Counted from the first letter of the stretch, positions 32,052 to 41,041 are shown. The stretch is 64,000 nucleotides of DNA from JAEWSN01 sp942493335 (GCA_942493335.1 OW818693.1:496001-560000), one strand, 5' to 3'. Translations and numbers: made by a program. Notes: a model not told the origin generated them from the sequence alone.

Positions 32052-33161
32052 TCACTTCATCCGCAACCGCATGTTTCGCATTTCCGCATCGGGTACGATC
32101 CCCAGTTCATCGTACATATCTTTTTCCATCTGCTTGTAATGGGCGAGAAAGGCGGAACGCTTACCCTTCTCAAGATAGTACGCCAGAATTCTGCGATGCA
32201 GTGTTTCGTGCCAGGGGAGCCGTTCCAGGGCTCCCTTCATGATTGTTTCGAACAGTTCTGGTTTCCCGTTGGCCTCATACCTGTCGGCCAACCGGGTGGC
32301 CAGATCGACGAACTTTTCCTGATAAGTCCGTTGCAGGGATTCAGACCACATGTATCCGTGCTGAACGAGAAGATCGCCTCTGTAGAGTTTCAGGATTCTT
32401 CCGATGTCTGCCGGGTCCATGGCACCCAGTGCTTCACTCTGCTGATATGTCCGGTCGAATTGGCACACATCGCTTGACATATTGCTAATTGTCATTTTGT
32501 AGCAGCTGTTCGCACATGACAGTTCCATCTGAGCACCGGCGGAAAGCATGCTTTTCTTCAGTTGGTACATCGTCGTATACAAAAGTGACTGGGAGCGATC
32601 CGGCCCATATTCAGGCCAAAGGGCTTCAAGAATCTTGTCCTTGTGCACAAACGAACCCTGCTGGAGATAAAGGAAGGAAAACAGCTCTTCCGTCTTGGCG
32701 GTACGCCAGCGGATCGGCCTCCCATCGAGTACACCCAGTACCTCCACCCTTTCGAAAAGTCGTATATCCGGGCTGTCCCCCCTTCCTTCCTCTGTTTTGC
32801 GGCAGATTTTCAACAGCCTTTCAGTGATCCTTTCGATCTCCCTTTCATGAATTGGTTTCAACAGATACCCGAGTGCGTCCAGACGGTATGCTTCCAGCGC
32901 ATGATCCGCATGAGCGGTTATGAAGACGATTTCAGCCCGCGGACATAGTTTTCTGACAACATCCGCAAACTGGATTCCACTGATTTCACGCATTTCCACG
33001 TCCAGAAAAACAACATCCGGACAATGCGTCGCAAGATAATCTTCCGCATCGCGCGTAATCCGGAAGGCACCTGAAACCAGGTAACGGCCTGTTTCTTCAA
33101 GCATTTGGCGCAGCAGGTCCAATGCCGGCTTCTCATCATCGAGCAGAATGGCGTCCAGCAT
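32052..33161 (-). CDS. SARP/BTAD-type response regulator (copy 2)
   Basis: A 369-residue paralogue of the regulator at 26879: receiver (1-120; LLDDEKPALDLL, Asp in VFLDVEMREISG, Lys in YLLKP), winged helix (TEELFSFLYLQQGSFVHKDKILEALWP) and BTAD (LYRGDLLVQHGYMW, HYKQMEKDMYDELGIVP). GGAAGGATG precedes the ATG. It overlaps kinase 2 by 26 bp. Conservation with copy 1 is strongest in the receiver start and the DNA-binding wing, which suggests related DNA targets; the BTAD C-terminus is more diverged. Predicted to bind the four GTTCAG repeats upstream of chemoreceptor 2. Confidence 0.9.
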   Translation of the reverse strand: MLDAILLDDEKPALDLLRQMLEETGRYLVSGAFRITRDAEDYLATHCPDVVFLDVEMREISGIQFADVVRKLCPRAEIVFITAHADHALEAYRLDALGYLLKPIHEREIERITERLLKICRKTEEGRGDSPDIRLFERVEVLGVLDGRPIRWRTAKTEELFSFLYLQQGSFVHKDKILEALWPEYGPDRSQSLLYTTMYQLKKSMLSAGAQMELSCANSCYKMTISNMSSDVCQFDRTYQQSEALGAMDPADIGRILKLYRGDLLVQHGYMWSESLQRTYQEKFVDLATRLADRYEANGKPELFETIMKGALERLPWHETLHRRILAYYLEKGKRSAFLAHYKQMEKDMYDELGIVPDAEMRNMRLRMK

Positions 33162-35151
33162 GATTCATCCTTCCAAACAATCTGTTTCGTCGTTCTTTGT
33201 TCCCCGGAAGATTTCCGGCCCTGTTTTTTTCCATCGGAATTCTGAAAGAGATTCTGGTGCCGATGCCATCTGCGCCGGCTTGAAAATTCAAACCGAATCC
33301 GTATTGATTCTTCAAACGCTCATGAATATTCCGCAAGCCGATTCCCTGCGCTGAGCCGTTCCCGTCGATCAGTCCCCTTACGACTTCCGCGGGTACACCA
33401 ACCCCGTTGTCGCATATCTCCACATTCAGGTGCCGAACTTCCTGCTCCACTTTCAGAGAAATCAATCCGCCTGTTTCCTTGTCCTTCAGACCATGCCTGA
33501 GCGCATTTTCCACCAGTGGTTGAATGGTCAGCGGCGGCAGTTTGAACGCCAGAAAGGCTGGGTTTACATTTTCCGAATAAGTAAAGCAAGATGCGAATCT
33601 TGCCTTTTCAATGGAAATATACGCATGGGTCACATCAAGTTCCTGCCCCAGCAGGACCAGGCCGGCCGTCGACTTCAGATCGAACCGTCCTCGAAGGAAA
33701 ACCCCCAGCTCGGCCAGCAACCCCCCCGCCTTTCTGGCATCACTGTAACAGAGGGACTGTATGGTGTTGAGGGTATTGAACAGAAAATGCGGCTTGATCT
33801 GTGCGTTGAGAAATGCGGCTTCACGATCCATCAGCCTTTCCCTGGTAACCGCCTGCACGTGGCTGACATACAAGACCTGTGAAAGCACAAATAATGGCTC
33901 GAACCATTTGGGGACCAGCGCGCCGACATGCAGCGCCGAATTGTCCAGAAACGTGCCGGTGAACATGGCAATCGCACAGCAGACGCCTGCTGCGATGTAG
34001 TATTTCCCGATGGTCTCGTGCAACAACCCGCGCAACATCCCGATGAAGATCAACACGATCATGATGAAGCCAATCCCTTGAAAGACCAACAAGGGGCCGG
34101 CTTCCAAAAAGAGGGTTGTCGTCAGGACAAGAACGACCCCCGCAAGGGTCAGGATGCCAATGACAGGAATCATTCGCTTTTGGGAAACCTTCGGAAAAAT
34201 ACTCATTACATACCAGTACAGAAAAAAATAACTGGCGATGACACAGACCATTTGAACCCGACAGAAGGTGAGATATTGCATCCCGGGGAACGCGTAGTAC
34301 AGGAGTTTTTCCGAATGGGTCAATGTGTTGAGGGCAAGAAACAGGACAAAAAGCGTAAAAATCAGACTGGCACTGTCCAAGGAGGTTTTCCGCTTGGCCA
34401 CCAGATACTGGCATAGAAAAAACAGAACCCCCAGCAACAGGACCCCAACAATCAAAACGTCGCAAATGATGTCCCGTATACGCTCCCTCTGAATATTCCC
34501 GGCCATGCCGAACCGGATGGGCATTACGATCCCGCTGCCCGGATAGAGATAATTCGCAACCTGGACCTCAAGGTCGAGGACCGGACCATGTACGATGAAT
34601 GTACAGGCATCCGCAAAATTCACGGCTTGTGTTGAAGCCTGACTTGTCCCTGGTGATCCACCGGCCAACACTTCCTCTCCATTCGCGAATACTCTGTAGG
34701 CGCTTCGGATGGTTGTTGTTTTCAAACCATACGTGCCCCCGGACCCGGGAAGAAGGATTTTCAGATGGTAGGTTCCATACCCGGCGTATGGCATTCCATT
34801 CCTCATGTTTTCCCTGTCTGACCATGCGGCGGGAACCTGGCATAGGGACCAACTTACAGAAGCATCTTTTTCCATGTCAGCCGATTTCAGAAAAACATTC
34901 CCGGCAAACAACCATTCTCCGCTCAAGTCGAGATTCGGAATCTGCCCGGCAGGTGCCGGCGGGTCTACCCATCTGTTGAAGCGGGGCATTACAGACTGCA
35001 CCGCACGCTCCGCGCTGCGCAGATCCAGAAGCCCCTTCACCGCTTCCGGTCCTCGGGGCTTCTGATAAATTCCCACCGCGCCAAGGAAACCCAGACAAAG
35101 AATGATCAGGGTCATACGAAAGAAAAGCAGCGCAAACCTGTTGTCCGTCAA
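33136..35151 (-). CDS. 7TM sensor histidine kinase, LytS-like (copy 2)
   Basis: About 671 residues with the same plan as the kinase at 27981: N-terminal helix, extracellular jelly-roll-like region (LDLSGEWLFAGNVF, GYGTYHLKILLPGSGGTYGLKTTTIRSAYRVF), seven membrane helices, and the kinase core QIKPHFLFNTLNTIQSL (His near 454), PLVENALRHGLKD, CDNGVGVPAE. A TTG start at 35151 after GGGGGTG aligns with the start of copy 1 and is used in preference to the far-upstream in-frame start. Paired by overlap with regulator 2. The extracellular domains differ enough between copies that they may sense different ligands. Confidence 0.88.
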   Translation of the reverse strand: MTDNRFALLFFRMTLIILCLGFLGAVGIYQKPRGPEAVKGLLDLRSAERAVQSVMPRFNRWVDPPAPAGQIPNLDLSGEWLFAGNVFLKSADMEKDASVSWSLCQVPAAWSDRENMRNGMPYAGYGTYHLKILLPGSGGTYGLKTTTIRSAYRVFANGEEVLAGGSPGTSQASTQAVNFADACTFIVHGPVLDLEVQVANYLYPGSGIVMPIRFGMAGNIQRERIRDIICDVLIVGVLLLGVLFFLCQYLVAKRKTSLDSASLIFTLFVLFLALNTLTHSEKLLYYAFPGMQYLTFCRVQMVCVIASYFFLYWYVMSIFPKVSQKRMIPVIGILTLAGVVLVLTTTLFLEAGPLLVFQGIGFIMIVLIFIGMLRGLLHETIGKYYIAAGVCCAIAMFTGTFLDNSALHVGALVPKWFEPLFVLSQVLYVSHVQAVTRERLMDREAAFLNAQIKPHFLFNTLNTIQSLCYSDARKAGGLLAELGVFLRGRFDLKSTAGLVLLGQELDVTHAYISIEKARFASCFTYSENVNPAFLAFKLPPLTIQPLVENALRHGLKDKETGGLISLKVEQEVRHLNVEICDNGVGVPAEVVRGLIDGNGSAQGIGLRNIHERLKNQYGFGLNFQAGADGIGTRISFRIPMEKNRAGNLPGNKERRNRLFGRMNHAGRHSAR

Positions 35152-35340
35152 AGAGTCACACCCCCGGTTGCAAACAGTTGCCAGATCGGACGACGCAGGC
35201 TGCCAAAAGTGGAGTGCAGCTATGTCTTTCACCGAATACCGGCACAAACACATCCGTGTGAATGCGTTTCATCGACCTTACGATTCCACGGAATAATCTG
35301 ATAACTACGGATAAATAATCCATTCATTATCCCTTTGCAT

Positions 35341-35368
35341 TTTATAGGATATCCTACGACTTTAGCAA
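35341..35368 (-). promoter_or_regulatory. Promoter of kinase/regulator operon 2 with internal palindrome
   Basis: Minus strand TTGCTA, 16-base spacer, TATAAA. The spacer region contains the perfect 12-bp palindrome TAGGATATCCTA (35345-35356), a possible repressor site. Confidence 0.5.
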
Positions 35369-35522
35369 CCCGATCATTGCATTTTGATCATTTTTTTATC
35401 TCCAATCGCTCTGAATCAGGCAAATGCCTCTTGCTATTTCACAATATCCAGATGGTTGTCTTTCCCCAAGGAAGGCCCTATATTCCTTTGTACGGCCGTT
35501 CCAGTCTGATTCTGTATTCTTT

Positions 35523-35578
35523 GTTCAGCATTCGTTCAGATTTTGTTCAGATAATGTTCAGGACCTTACATGTATAAT
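35523..35578 (+). promoter_or_regulatory. Chemoreceptor 2 promoter with four GTTCAG repeats, exact 11-bp period
   Basis: GTTCAG begins at 35523, 35534, 35545 and 35556, then consensus TATAAT at 35573-35578. The last repeat starts 17 bp before the -10, exactly as in chemoreceptor 1. The 11-bp spacing puts all sites on one face of the helix, the known layout for SARP-family activators. Confidence 0.8.
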
Positions 35579-35650
35579 TTTCTGTGTTCCGAGAATTCCT
35601 TACCTTCCCATTTCTATAAGCCATATGGATACACAACGGAGGAAATACAA

Positions 35651-37345
35651 ATGAAGTTGCGCGGCAAACTTATCAGCGGCATCTGCGCCATCCTGGTAGT
35701 ATTCTCCCTGGTCATCGGGTGGATGGTTCTTACGCAGCTCAACAAAATCGTCGGTGAAAAGACAGCAGCGGAGCTCGGATCCTATGCCGAGTTTGAAACA
35801 ACACTGCTGGACGCACGATATCCCGGAGACTGGACGGTGGATGGCGACAAGATATACAAAGGCGGCATTCCCCTGTATGACAACAATGATCTGGTGGATG
35901 AAATTGAAGCAAAAACAGGCCTGAAAGCAACACTGTTCAATGGCGACACGCGAATATCAACCAACGTGAAGGACGCTGCGGGCATTAGGCAGATTGGAAG
36001 CAAGGCGTCCCCTGAAGTGGTGGAACGCGTTCTGAAAAAAGGCGAGTCGTTCCAGGGAGAGGTCTCATTGGCCGGAACCACTTACGAGACACACTATATC
36101 CCGTTGAAAAACAAGGATGGTGCCATCATCGGCATGTGGTTCACCGGCATCTCAAAGGCAAAAGTGGATGCACAAATCTTCTCCATGATGCGCACAACGG
36201 TTTTCATCATCCTTTTCATGCTTCTGGTCGGGTTTGTGGTTGCCTTTGTCATCAGCACACGGATCGCGAAAGCGATTGAAACGCTGGTTGTTCATCTGGA
36301 AAGCATGGCGCGTCAGGACTTTACGGACAGGATCTCTCCCTCCCTGTTGAAACGACGGGATGAAGTCGGCAATATCGCCCGCTCCGTACAAACCACACAG
36401 GAAGCCATTGCATCCTCCATTTCAGGAATCCGCAAGGAAACATCCCTTATTGGTGTATCGACCTCCGAAACAATGATCGAGGTGAATGCGCTCAATAAAG
36501 ACATCCAGGATGTATCCCTGACGACCGAGATGCTTTCCGCCGGCATGCAGGAAACCGCAGCCAGTTCCGAGGAAATGAACGCGACTTCCCTGGAAATCGA
36601 AAAGGGCATCGAAAATATTGCAAAACGCGCTTCCGAAGGCTCGGAGTCGGCCCATCTCATCAAGGTGCGCGCGGAGACCTTGAAGCAGGAGGCCGGGAAT
36701 GCGAGGGATCTTGCCATTTCCGTATATAGAGAGACGCAGGAGAAACTGAATGCGTCGATTGAGAAATCAAAGGCAAGCGAGCGGATCGCCATCCTTTCCG
36801 ATACCATCCTCGCCATCACCACCCAGACCAACCTGCTTGCCTTGAATGCCGCCATTGAAGCTGCCAGAGCAGGGGAATCAGGACGCGGCTTTGCGGTTGT
36901 GGCGGAGGAAATCCGCAAGCTTGCCGAGAATTCCAAGTCTGCAGCCGTGGAGATCCAAATGGTCTCCAACCAGGTCAGCGAGTCCGTGGCGGACCTGGTC
37001 CGAGACTCCGGGGAAGTACTTCAATTCATGGATACCCGGGTTATCCGGGACTATGGAACACTGGTGTCAACAGGCAACCAATATAGCGCCGATGCGGATC
37101 TGGTCAACGACATGGTGGCAGAGCTTTCCTCCACGGCCGAGGAGCTTCATGCATCCATGGAAGATATGCTGAAGGCGATATCCGAAATCACCATCTCAGC
37201 CAACGAAGGTGCCGAGAGTGTCACAAACATCGCGGACAGAAATGCCGCCGTTGTGGAGAAGGCCGGTTCTGTCCTGAAACGTTCCGCGGAAAACAGGCAA
37301 AGCTTGTCACAGCTTGAAGAACTGCTTGCCATCTATAAGACCTGA
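35651..37345 (+). CDS. Methyl-accepting chemotaxis protein, single-Cache sensor (copy 2)
   Basis: A 564-residue chemoreceptor closely similar to copy 1 along its length: MKLRGKLISG start, TM1, Cache-like domain (AELGSYAEFETTLLDARYPGDWTVDGDKIYKGGIPL, GDTRISTNV, YETHYIPLKNKDGAIIGMWFTG), TM2, HAMP, and the signalling hairpin TNLLALNAAIEAARAG. GGAGGAAATAC precedes ATG 35651. The ligand-facing pocket differs from copy 1 mainly in polar residues. It is divergent from kinase/regulator operon 2 and is followed by an HD-GYP gene on the same strand with no clear terminator between. Confidence 0.93.
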   Translation: MKLRGKLISGICAILVVFSLVIGWMVLTQLNKIVGEKTAAELGSYAEFETTLLDARYPGDWTVDGDKIYKGGIPLYDNNDLVDEIEAKTGLKATLFNGDTRISTNVKDAAGIRQIGSKASPEVVERVLKKGESFQGEVSLAGTTYETHYIPLKNKDGAIIGMWFTGISKAKVDAQIFSMMRTTVFIILFMLLVGFVVAFVISTRIAKAIETLVVHLESMARQDFTDRISPSLLKRRDEVGNIARSVQTTQEAIASSISGIRKETSLIGVSTSETMIEVNALNKDIQDVSLTTEMLSAGMQETAASSEEMNATSLEIEKGIENIAKRASEGSESAHLIKVRAETLKQEAGNARDLAISVYRETQEKLNASIEKSKASERIAILSDTILAITTQTNLLALNAAIEAARAGESGRGFAVVAEEIRKLAENSKSAAVEIQMVSNQVSESVADLVRDSGEVLQFMDTRVIRDYGTLVSTGNQYSADADLVNDMVAELSSTAEELHASMEDMLKAISEITISANEGAESVTNIADRNAAVVEKAGSVLKRSAENRQSLSQLEELLAIYKT

Positions 37346-37473
37346 GTCCTCCCTTTCAGCCAATCCATAAGGGGTCCGGACATGTCATGTCACAGCCAAT
37401 CCGACATTCCGAACCTGTTACGGTCCTTCACAAATGACAAAGGATCCGTCTTTCTTCAGGAAAGGAGTCCATC

Positions 37474-38559
37474 ATGGCATCATCCCCCGCATCCATCCTG
37501 ATCCTGGATGAGGCTGCCGAAGACACGGAACAACTGATCCGACAACTCGGCAACCTTGCACTTGTCCGGGTCGTGCCCGGTGGTGAGTACGGGCTTTCCG
37601 CCGCACTCGACGACATCCCGGACCTGATCCTCATCAACGACGGACAACCGGACAATCGCGCATTCTCGGTCTGCAAGGCACTTGGCAACACTTCTTTGCT
37701 CTCCGGTATCCCCATTGTGATTCTGACAGACAAACCGTATGAAACGGCATACGAATTGGGCATGCGCAGCGGCGCAAACGATTGCCTCATCAAGCCGGTA
37801 AGGACTGACCTCCTGAAGATGCGGCTCCGCAAGCACTTGGCCGGCATCCGTTATCAGGCGGAATCCAAGGAGCGGCGAATGCTCCTTGAAACGGAGTTGG
37901 TACGCAAGGGTCGAGAAGTGACCAGGATGCAGGAGTTTTTTGTGATCGCCCTGTCGTCCATTGCAGAGACGCGGGATAATGAAACCGGGCACCATATCGA
38001 ACGGACACGCATGTATGTCAGTCTTCTCGCCCGTGAATTGAAGGCCAAGGGTCCGGCCTCCTACAAGCTTTCGGAAAGCGAAATCCGACTCATCACCAAA
38101 TCGGCTCCCTTGCACGATATCGGAAAGATCGGGATTCCCGACCATATCCTGCTGAAGCAAGGGGCCCTGAACAGGGATGAGTTCAACGTCATCAAGACCC
38201 ACACAACCATCGGGCTGAACGCATTGCTCCGCGCAGAGCGGATGATGGGAAAAAGCCAGCCGTTCCTCCATCACGCCAAGGATATCGTGAATTCGCATCA
38301 CGAACGCTGGGACGGCACCGGTTACCCGAAAGGGTTGAAGGGAGATGAAATTCCCTTGTCCGCCCGCCTGATGGCTTTGGCGGACGTCTACGACGCCTTG
38401 ATCAGCCACCGTGTCTACAAGAATGCAATGTCGCACGAAACTGCCCGTTCCATCATTCTGGAATCATCGGGTGTTCATTTTGATCCGCTCATTGTCGCGA
38501 CCTTCATGGATCTGGAACAACGGTTTCGGATCATATCGGAACGATATAGGGATCTGTAG
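37474..38559 (+). CDS. HD-GYP c-di-GMP phosphodiesterase with degenerate receiver domain
   Basis: A 361-residue protein. Residues 1-120 have a receiver fold, but the phosphorylation position is Asn55 (LILINDGQPD) instead of Asp, with Asp56 next to it; the Thr (ILTDK) and Lys (LIKPV) remain. A coiled-coil linker (121-155) leads to the HD-GYP domain: LHDIGKIGIPD (His214-Asp215) and HHERWDGTGYP (275-285), the metal-binding and GYP motifs. The family hydrolyses cyclic di-GMP. AGGAAAGGAG precedes the ATG. It lies between a chemoreceptor and a c-di-GMP riboswitch, which makes a c-di-GMP role likely; regulation by phosphorylation looks unlikely. Confidence 0.9.
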   Translation: MASSPASILILDEAAEDTEQLIRQLGNLALVRVVPGGEYGLSAALDDIPDLILINDGQPDNRAFSVCKALGNTSLLSGIPIVILTDKPYETAYELGMRSGANDCLIKPVRTDLLKMRLRKHLAGIRYQAESKERRMLLETELVRKGREVTRMQEFFVIALSSIAETRDNETGHHIERTRMYVSLLARELKAKGPASYKLSESEIRLITKSAPLHDIGKIGIPDHILLKQGALNRDEFNVIKTHTTIGLNALLRAERMMGKSQPFLHHAKDIVNSHHERWDGTGYPKGLKGDEIPLSARLMALADVYDALISHRVYKNAMSHETARSIILESSGVHFDPLIVATFMDLEQRFRIISERYRDL

Positions 38560-38662
38560 CGGGCATCAGAGATCCGTGTTCATGAAGAACAGGACGGCAT
38601 CCACTTGTTCAAGCGTATTCAAACGTATTCATCACGAGATGCCTGCTGGGAAAACTTCACTT

Positions 38663-38708
38663 TCTGTAGATAACCATATTGACAATCTGTAGATAACCAT
38701 ATTGACAA
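38663..38708 (+). repeat. Perfect 23-bp tandem duplication carrying the -35 box
   Basis: The same 23 bp (TCTGTAGATAACCATATTG plus ACAA) occurs at 38663-38685 and 38686-38708, each containing TTGACA. Confidence 0.8.
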
Positions 38709-38730
38709 ATAGCACGACTCTCGCTAAACT
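38702..38730 (+). promoter_or_regulatory. Promoter of the riboswitch-controlled LPKTG protein
   Basis: Consensus TTGACA (from the second tandem copy), 17-base spacer, TAAACT, about 30 bp before the aptamer. Confidence 0.65.
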
Positions 38731-38762
38731 ACTAATAGTTGTAAATTTTCTTTTACTTACGA

Positions 38763-38849
38763 TTCGATGCATGAAAAGGCACACTGGTCGAAAGGCCAGG
38801 CCGCAAAGCATGAAGTCTACGGCGAAAGCTATGACGGTTCGGCTGCCAT
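38763..38849 (+). ncRNA. Class I cyclic-di-GMP riboswitch (GEMM-I) upstream of the VWA protein
   Basis: The aptamer shows AAAAGGCACACTGG, a GAAA loop (GGTCGAAAGGCC), the invariant CGCAAAGC, the GAAA-capped P3 receptor helix (GTCTACGGCGAAAGCTATGAC) and the closing GGCTGCC, in the GEMM-I order. The closing P1 strand CTGCCAT is also the 5' arm of a terminator (38843-38870), so c-di-GMP binding should block termination and turn the downstream adhesin on. The ON direction is inferred from that overlap. Confidence 0.88.
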
Positions 38850-38870
38850 GAAGAAAATGGCAGTCTTTTT
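38843..38870 (+). terminator. Riboswitch-controlled terminator before the VWA protein
   Basis: CTGCCAT/ATGGCAG perfect 7-bp stem, GAAGAAA loop, then TC and TTTTT. Confidence 0.8.
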
Positions 38871-38928
38871 GTTGTTTTCTTTCAATGCATTGGATGGTCA
38901 CAAAACACCATTCTGAAAGGAGAAAAAC

Positions 38929-40971
38929 ATGAGCCGGAGAACGAAGAAAATTCTTACCCTTCTGATGGTTGTCGCAGTCTTGGCAACCATGCTGGTCCTT
39001 CCCGCCACCGCCTCTGCATTTCCCGCAACCCTGACGAAAACCGCCACGCCTGTCGATGCGAACTACGCACTCGCCCAAGGGAGTCGCGAATACGAGGTCA
39101 GCCTTGACATCAAGGGCAATCTTCCTCCACAGAATCCTGTGGATGTTGTCCTTGTGCTGGATCGTTCAGCCAGCATGCAGGGTCAGAAATTTACAGACCT
39201 GAAAGCAGCCGCAAAATCCTTCGCCAAGACGGTGATCGATGGAAACAGCAGCAACCGCATCTCTGTCGTATCCTATTATACAACCGCCGAGGTCAACTCC
39301 GGGTTCACCAGAACGGGACTTGATACGCTCATCGATGGATTGAGCCCGAGGGGATCGCAGGGTGATCTTGGTTCCACGAACATGCAAGCTGGCATGCTTC
39401 TTGCCAACAGCATGCTTTCCAAGACGAATGATGGTTCCGGCAAGTGCATCGTGTTCATGTCCGACGGCGTTCCCACTCGTTATTTCGCTCCTTTGAATTA
39501 TGATATCGTTGATATTGGGAATCGTTTCGAATTCAAATATCTCCACAATGGCAATTGGGTTCAGAATATTCATGACGACAACGTAAAAGGAAATGGCAGT
39601 TCTTTCGACGCTAACGCCCAGACCGCCTTCTTCACCGTTGCCAATTCTGTAAGCAGCGATGTGAGCATTTTCACCATCGGCCTTATGTCCGATTTGATTC
39701 CTTCGGATGTCACAGATGCGGAAATCACATTAGGCGCCAGTTATTCCGACGGTTTCTATAAAACCGTGGATTCGACGGCCCTGACCGCCATTTATGACAA
39801 AATCAGCAATGTGGTCAGCAATGTCGGCAATGCCGTCGTTACGGACACGATTCCGGCCGAATTCACGCTTGATGTTGATTCCTTCAAGGTGGATGGCAAG
39901 GATGTCAAGTCACCTGACAGCATTACCGTCAACAGTGACAACACCAAGACAACCATCACATGGACCCATGGCGCGCTCGGCGGCAAGAACACTGTGCTCA
40001 AATACCGCATCACCGCCAAAGCACCCCACTATGGTTCCCTTTTCACCAATACTGATGCAATGCTTGAATTGAACTCGGAAGCGCATGCTTCCTTCCCGAA
40101 GCCTTCCGTCCTTGTGCGTCCTTATGCCCTTGCAGACGCCTACACCGCCAAATCCGGCACCCTTCTCACTGTTCCGGTTGCTGACGGCGTTCAGAAGAAC
40201 GACGCCAACACGGACAATGAAGTCAATGGCTGGACAACAGGCGCGCTTGAAGCCGTTGTGACTACCGCAGCTTCCCATGGTACCGTGGCCCTTCAGCCTG
40301 ACGGTTCCTTCACCTATACTTCCGTGGCTGGCTATGTGGGAGACGACACTTTCTCCTATCAGCTGAAGACCGTCGCCACAAAGACCGAGAGTGCCGATGT
40401 ATCGCTCTTCAGTGATATTGTCCCGGTAAAGATCACAGTGGAAAAGGTTGAAACCCCGCCCACGCCTCCCACCCCTCCGGTCATTGTTCCTGTAACGACT
40501 CCGACGAATACTCCCGCAACCAACGTTTCCTTGAACGTAACGGTTGTCGGACCTGGCAAGGTCACTCCCGGCTCTGGCGCTTATGCGCTGAACTCGATGA
40601 TCATGTTCTCCGTCACACCGGACGCCGGTGCGCAGTTCCTGGGATGGAGCGGTCCTGACGGCAGTGCTGTCACAGCCGCCAACTACCTGACCATGAGCTC
40701 CAGCCGGACAGTAACCGCCACATTCGGCGTCCCGATTGCTGAAGCAGTTGTTCCGCAGGCAGCTCCTGCGACACCAGCCGCCACGATCACACAGGAACCC
40801 ACTCCGCAAAGCGCTCCCGTTGTTGAAGAAATCAAGTCGGTTACCCTCCCCCAGGCGGCTCCCGAACTGCCGAAGACCGGCGGTATTCCGCTGGAGCTGA
40901 TGACAGGCCTTGGCGCACTGCTTGCAGGCAGCGGCCTCTTCCTGAACCGTCGCAAGAAGAATAACGACTAA
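38929..40971 (+). CDS. LPKTG-anchored surface protein with von Willebrand A domain
   Basis: A 680-residue secreted wall protein. Signal peptide 1-30 (KKILTLLMVVAVLATMLVLPATASA); VWA domain about 70-290 with the MIDAS motif DRSASM (from Asp78), which binds a divalent cation and ligand; a pilin/Ig-like segment; a cadherin-like module (about 400-510, GVQKNDAN, HGTVALQPDGSFTYTSVAGYVGDDTFSY); a Pro/Thr linker; an InlB B-repeat-like module (GPGKVTPGSGAYALNSMIMFSVTPD, FLGWSG); and the sorting signal LPKTG at 647-651, hydrophobic helix and basic tail. A sortase would link it to peptidoglycan; none is in the window. Probably an adhesin, possibly pilus-tip-like. Controlled by the upstream c-di-GMP riboswitch. 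Confidence 0.92.
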   Translation: MSRRTKKILTLLMVVAVLATMLVLPATASAFPATLTKTATPVDANYALAQGSREYEVSLDIKGNLPPQNPVDVVLVLDRSASMQGQKFTDLKAAAKSFAKTVIDGNSSNRISVVSYYTTAEVNSGFTRTGLDTLIDGLSPRGSQGDLGSTNMQAGMLLANSMLSKTNDGSGKCIVFMSDGVPTRYFAPLNYDIVDIGNRFEFKYLHNGNWVQNIHDDNVKGNGSSFDANAQTAFFTVANSVSSDVSIFTIGLMSDLIPSDVTDAEITLGASYSDGFYKTVDSTALTAIYDKISNVVSNVGNAVVTDTIPAEFTLDVDSFKVDGKDVKSPDSITVNSDNTKTTITWTHGALGGKNTVLKYRITAKAPHYGSLFTNTDAMLELNSEAHASFPKPSVLVRPYALADAYTAKSGTLLTVPVADGVQKNDANTDNEVNGWTTGALEAVVTTAASHGTVALQPDGSFTYTSVAGYVGDDTFSYQLKTVATKTESADVSLFSDIVPVKITVEKVETPPTPPTPPVIVPVTTPTNTPATNVSLNVTVVGPGKVTPGSGAYALNSMIMFSVTPDAGAQFLGWSGPDGSAVTAANYLTMSSSRTVTATFGVPIAEAVVPQAAPATPAATITQEPTPQSAPVVEEIKSVTLPQAAPELPKTGGIPLELMTGLGALLAGSGLFLNRRKKNND

Positions 40972-40998
40972 TCATTCCGAACAACCAACACAAAGAGA

Positions 40999-41033
40999 GT
41001 TGCCCCGGCGAATAAAGCCGGGGCAACTTTTTT
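40999..41033 (+). terminator. Intrinsic terminator of the VWA protein gene
   Basis: Perfect 11-bp stem GTTGCCCCGGC/GCCGGGGCAAC, then TTTTTT. Confidence 0.92.
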
Positions 41034-41041
41034 CATGCTAT

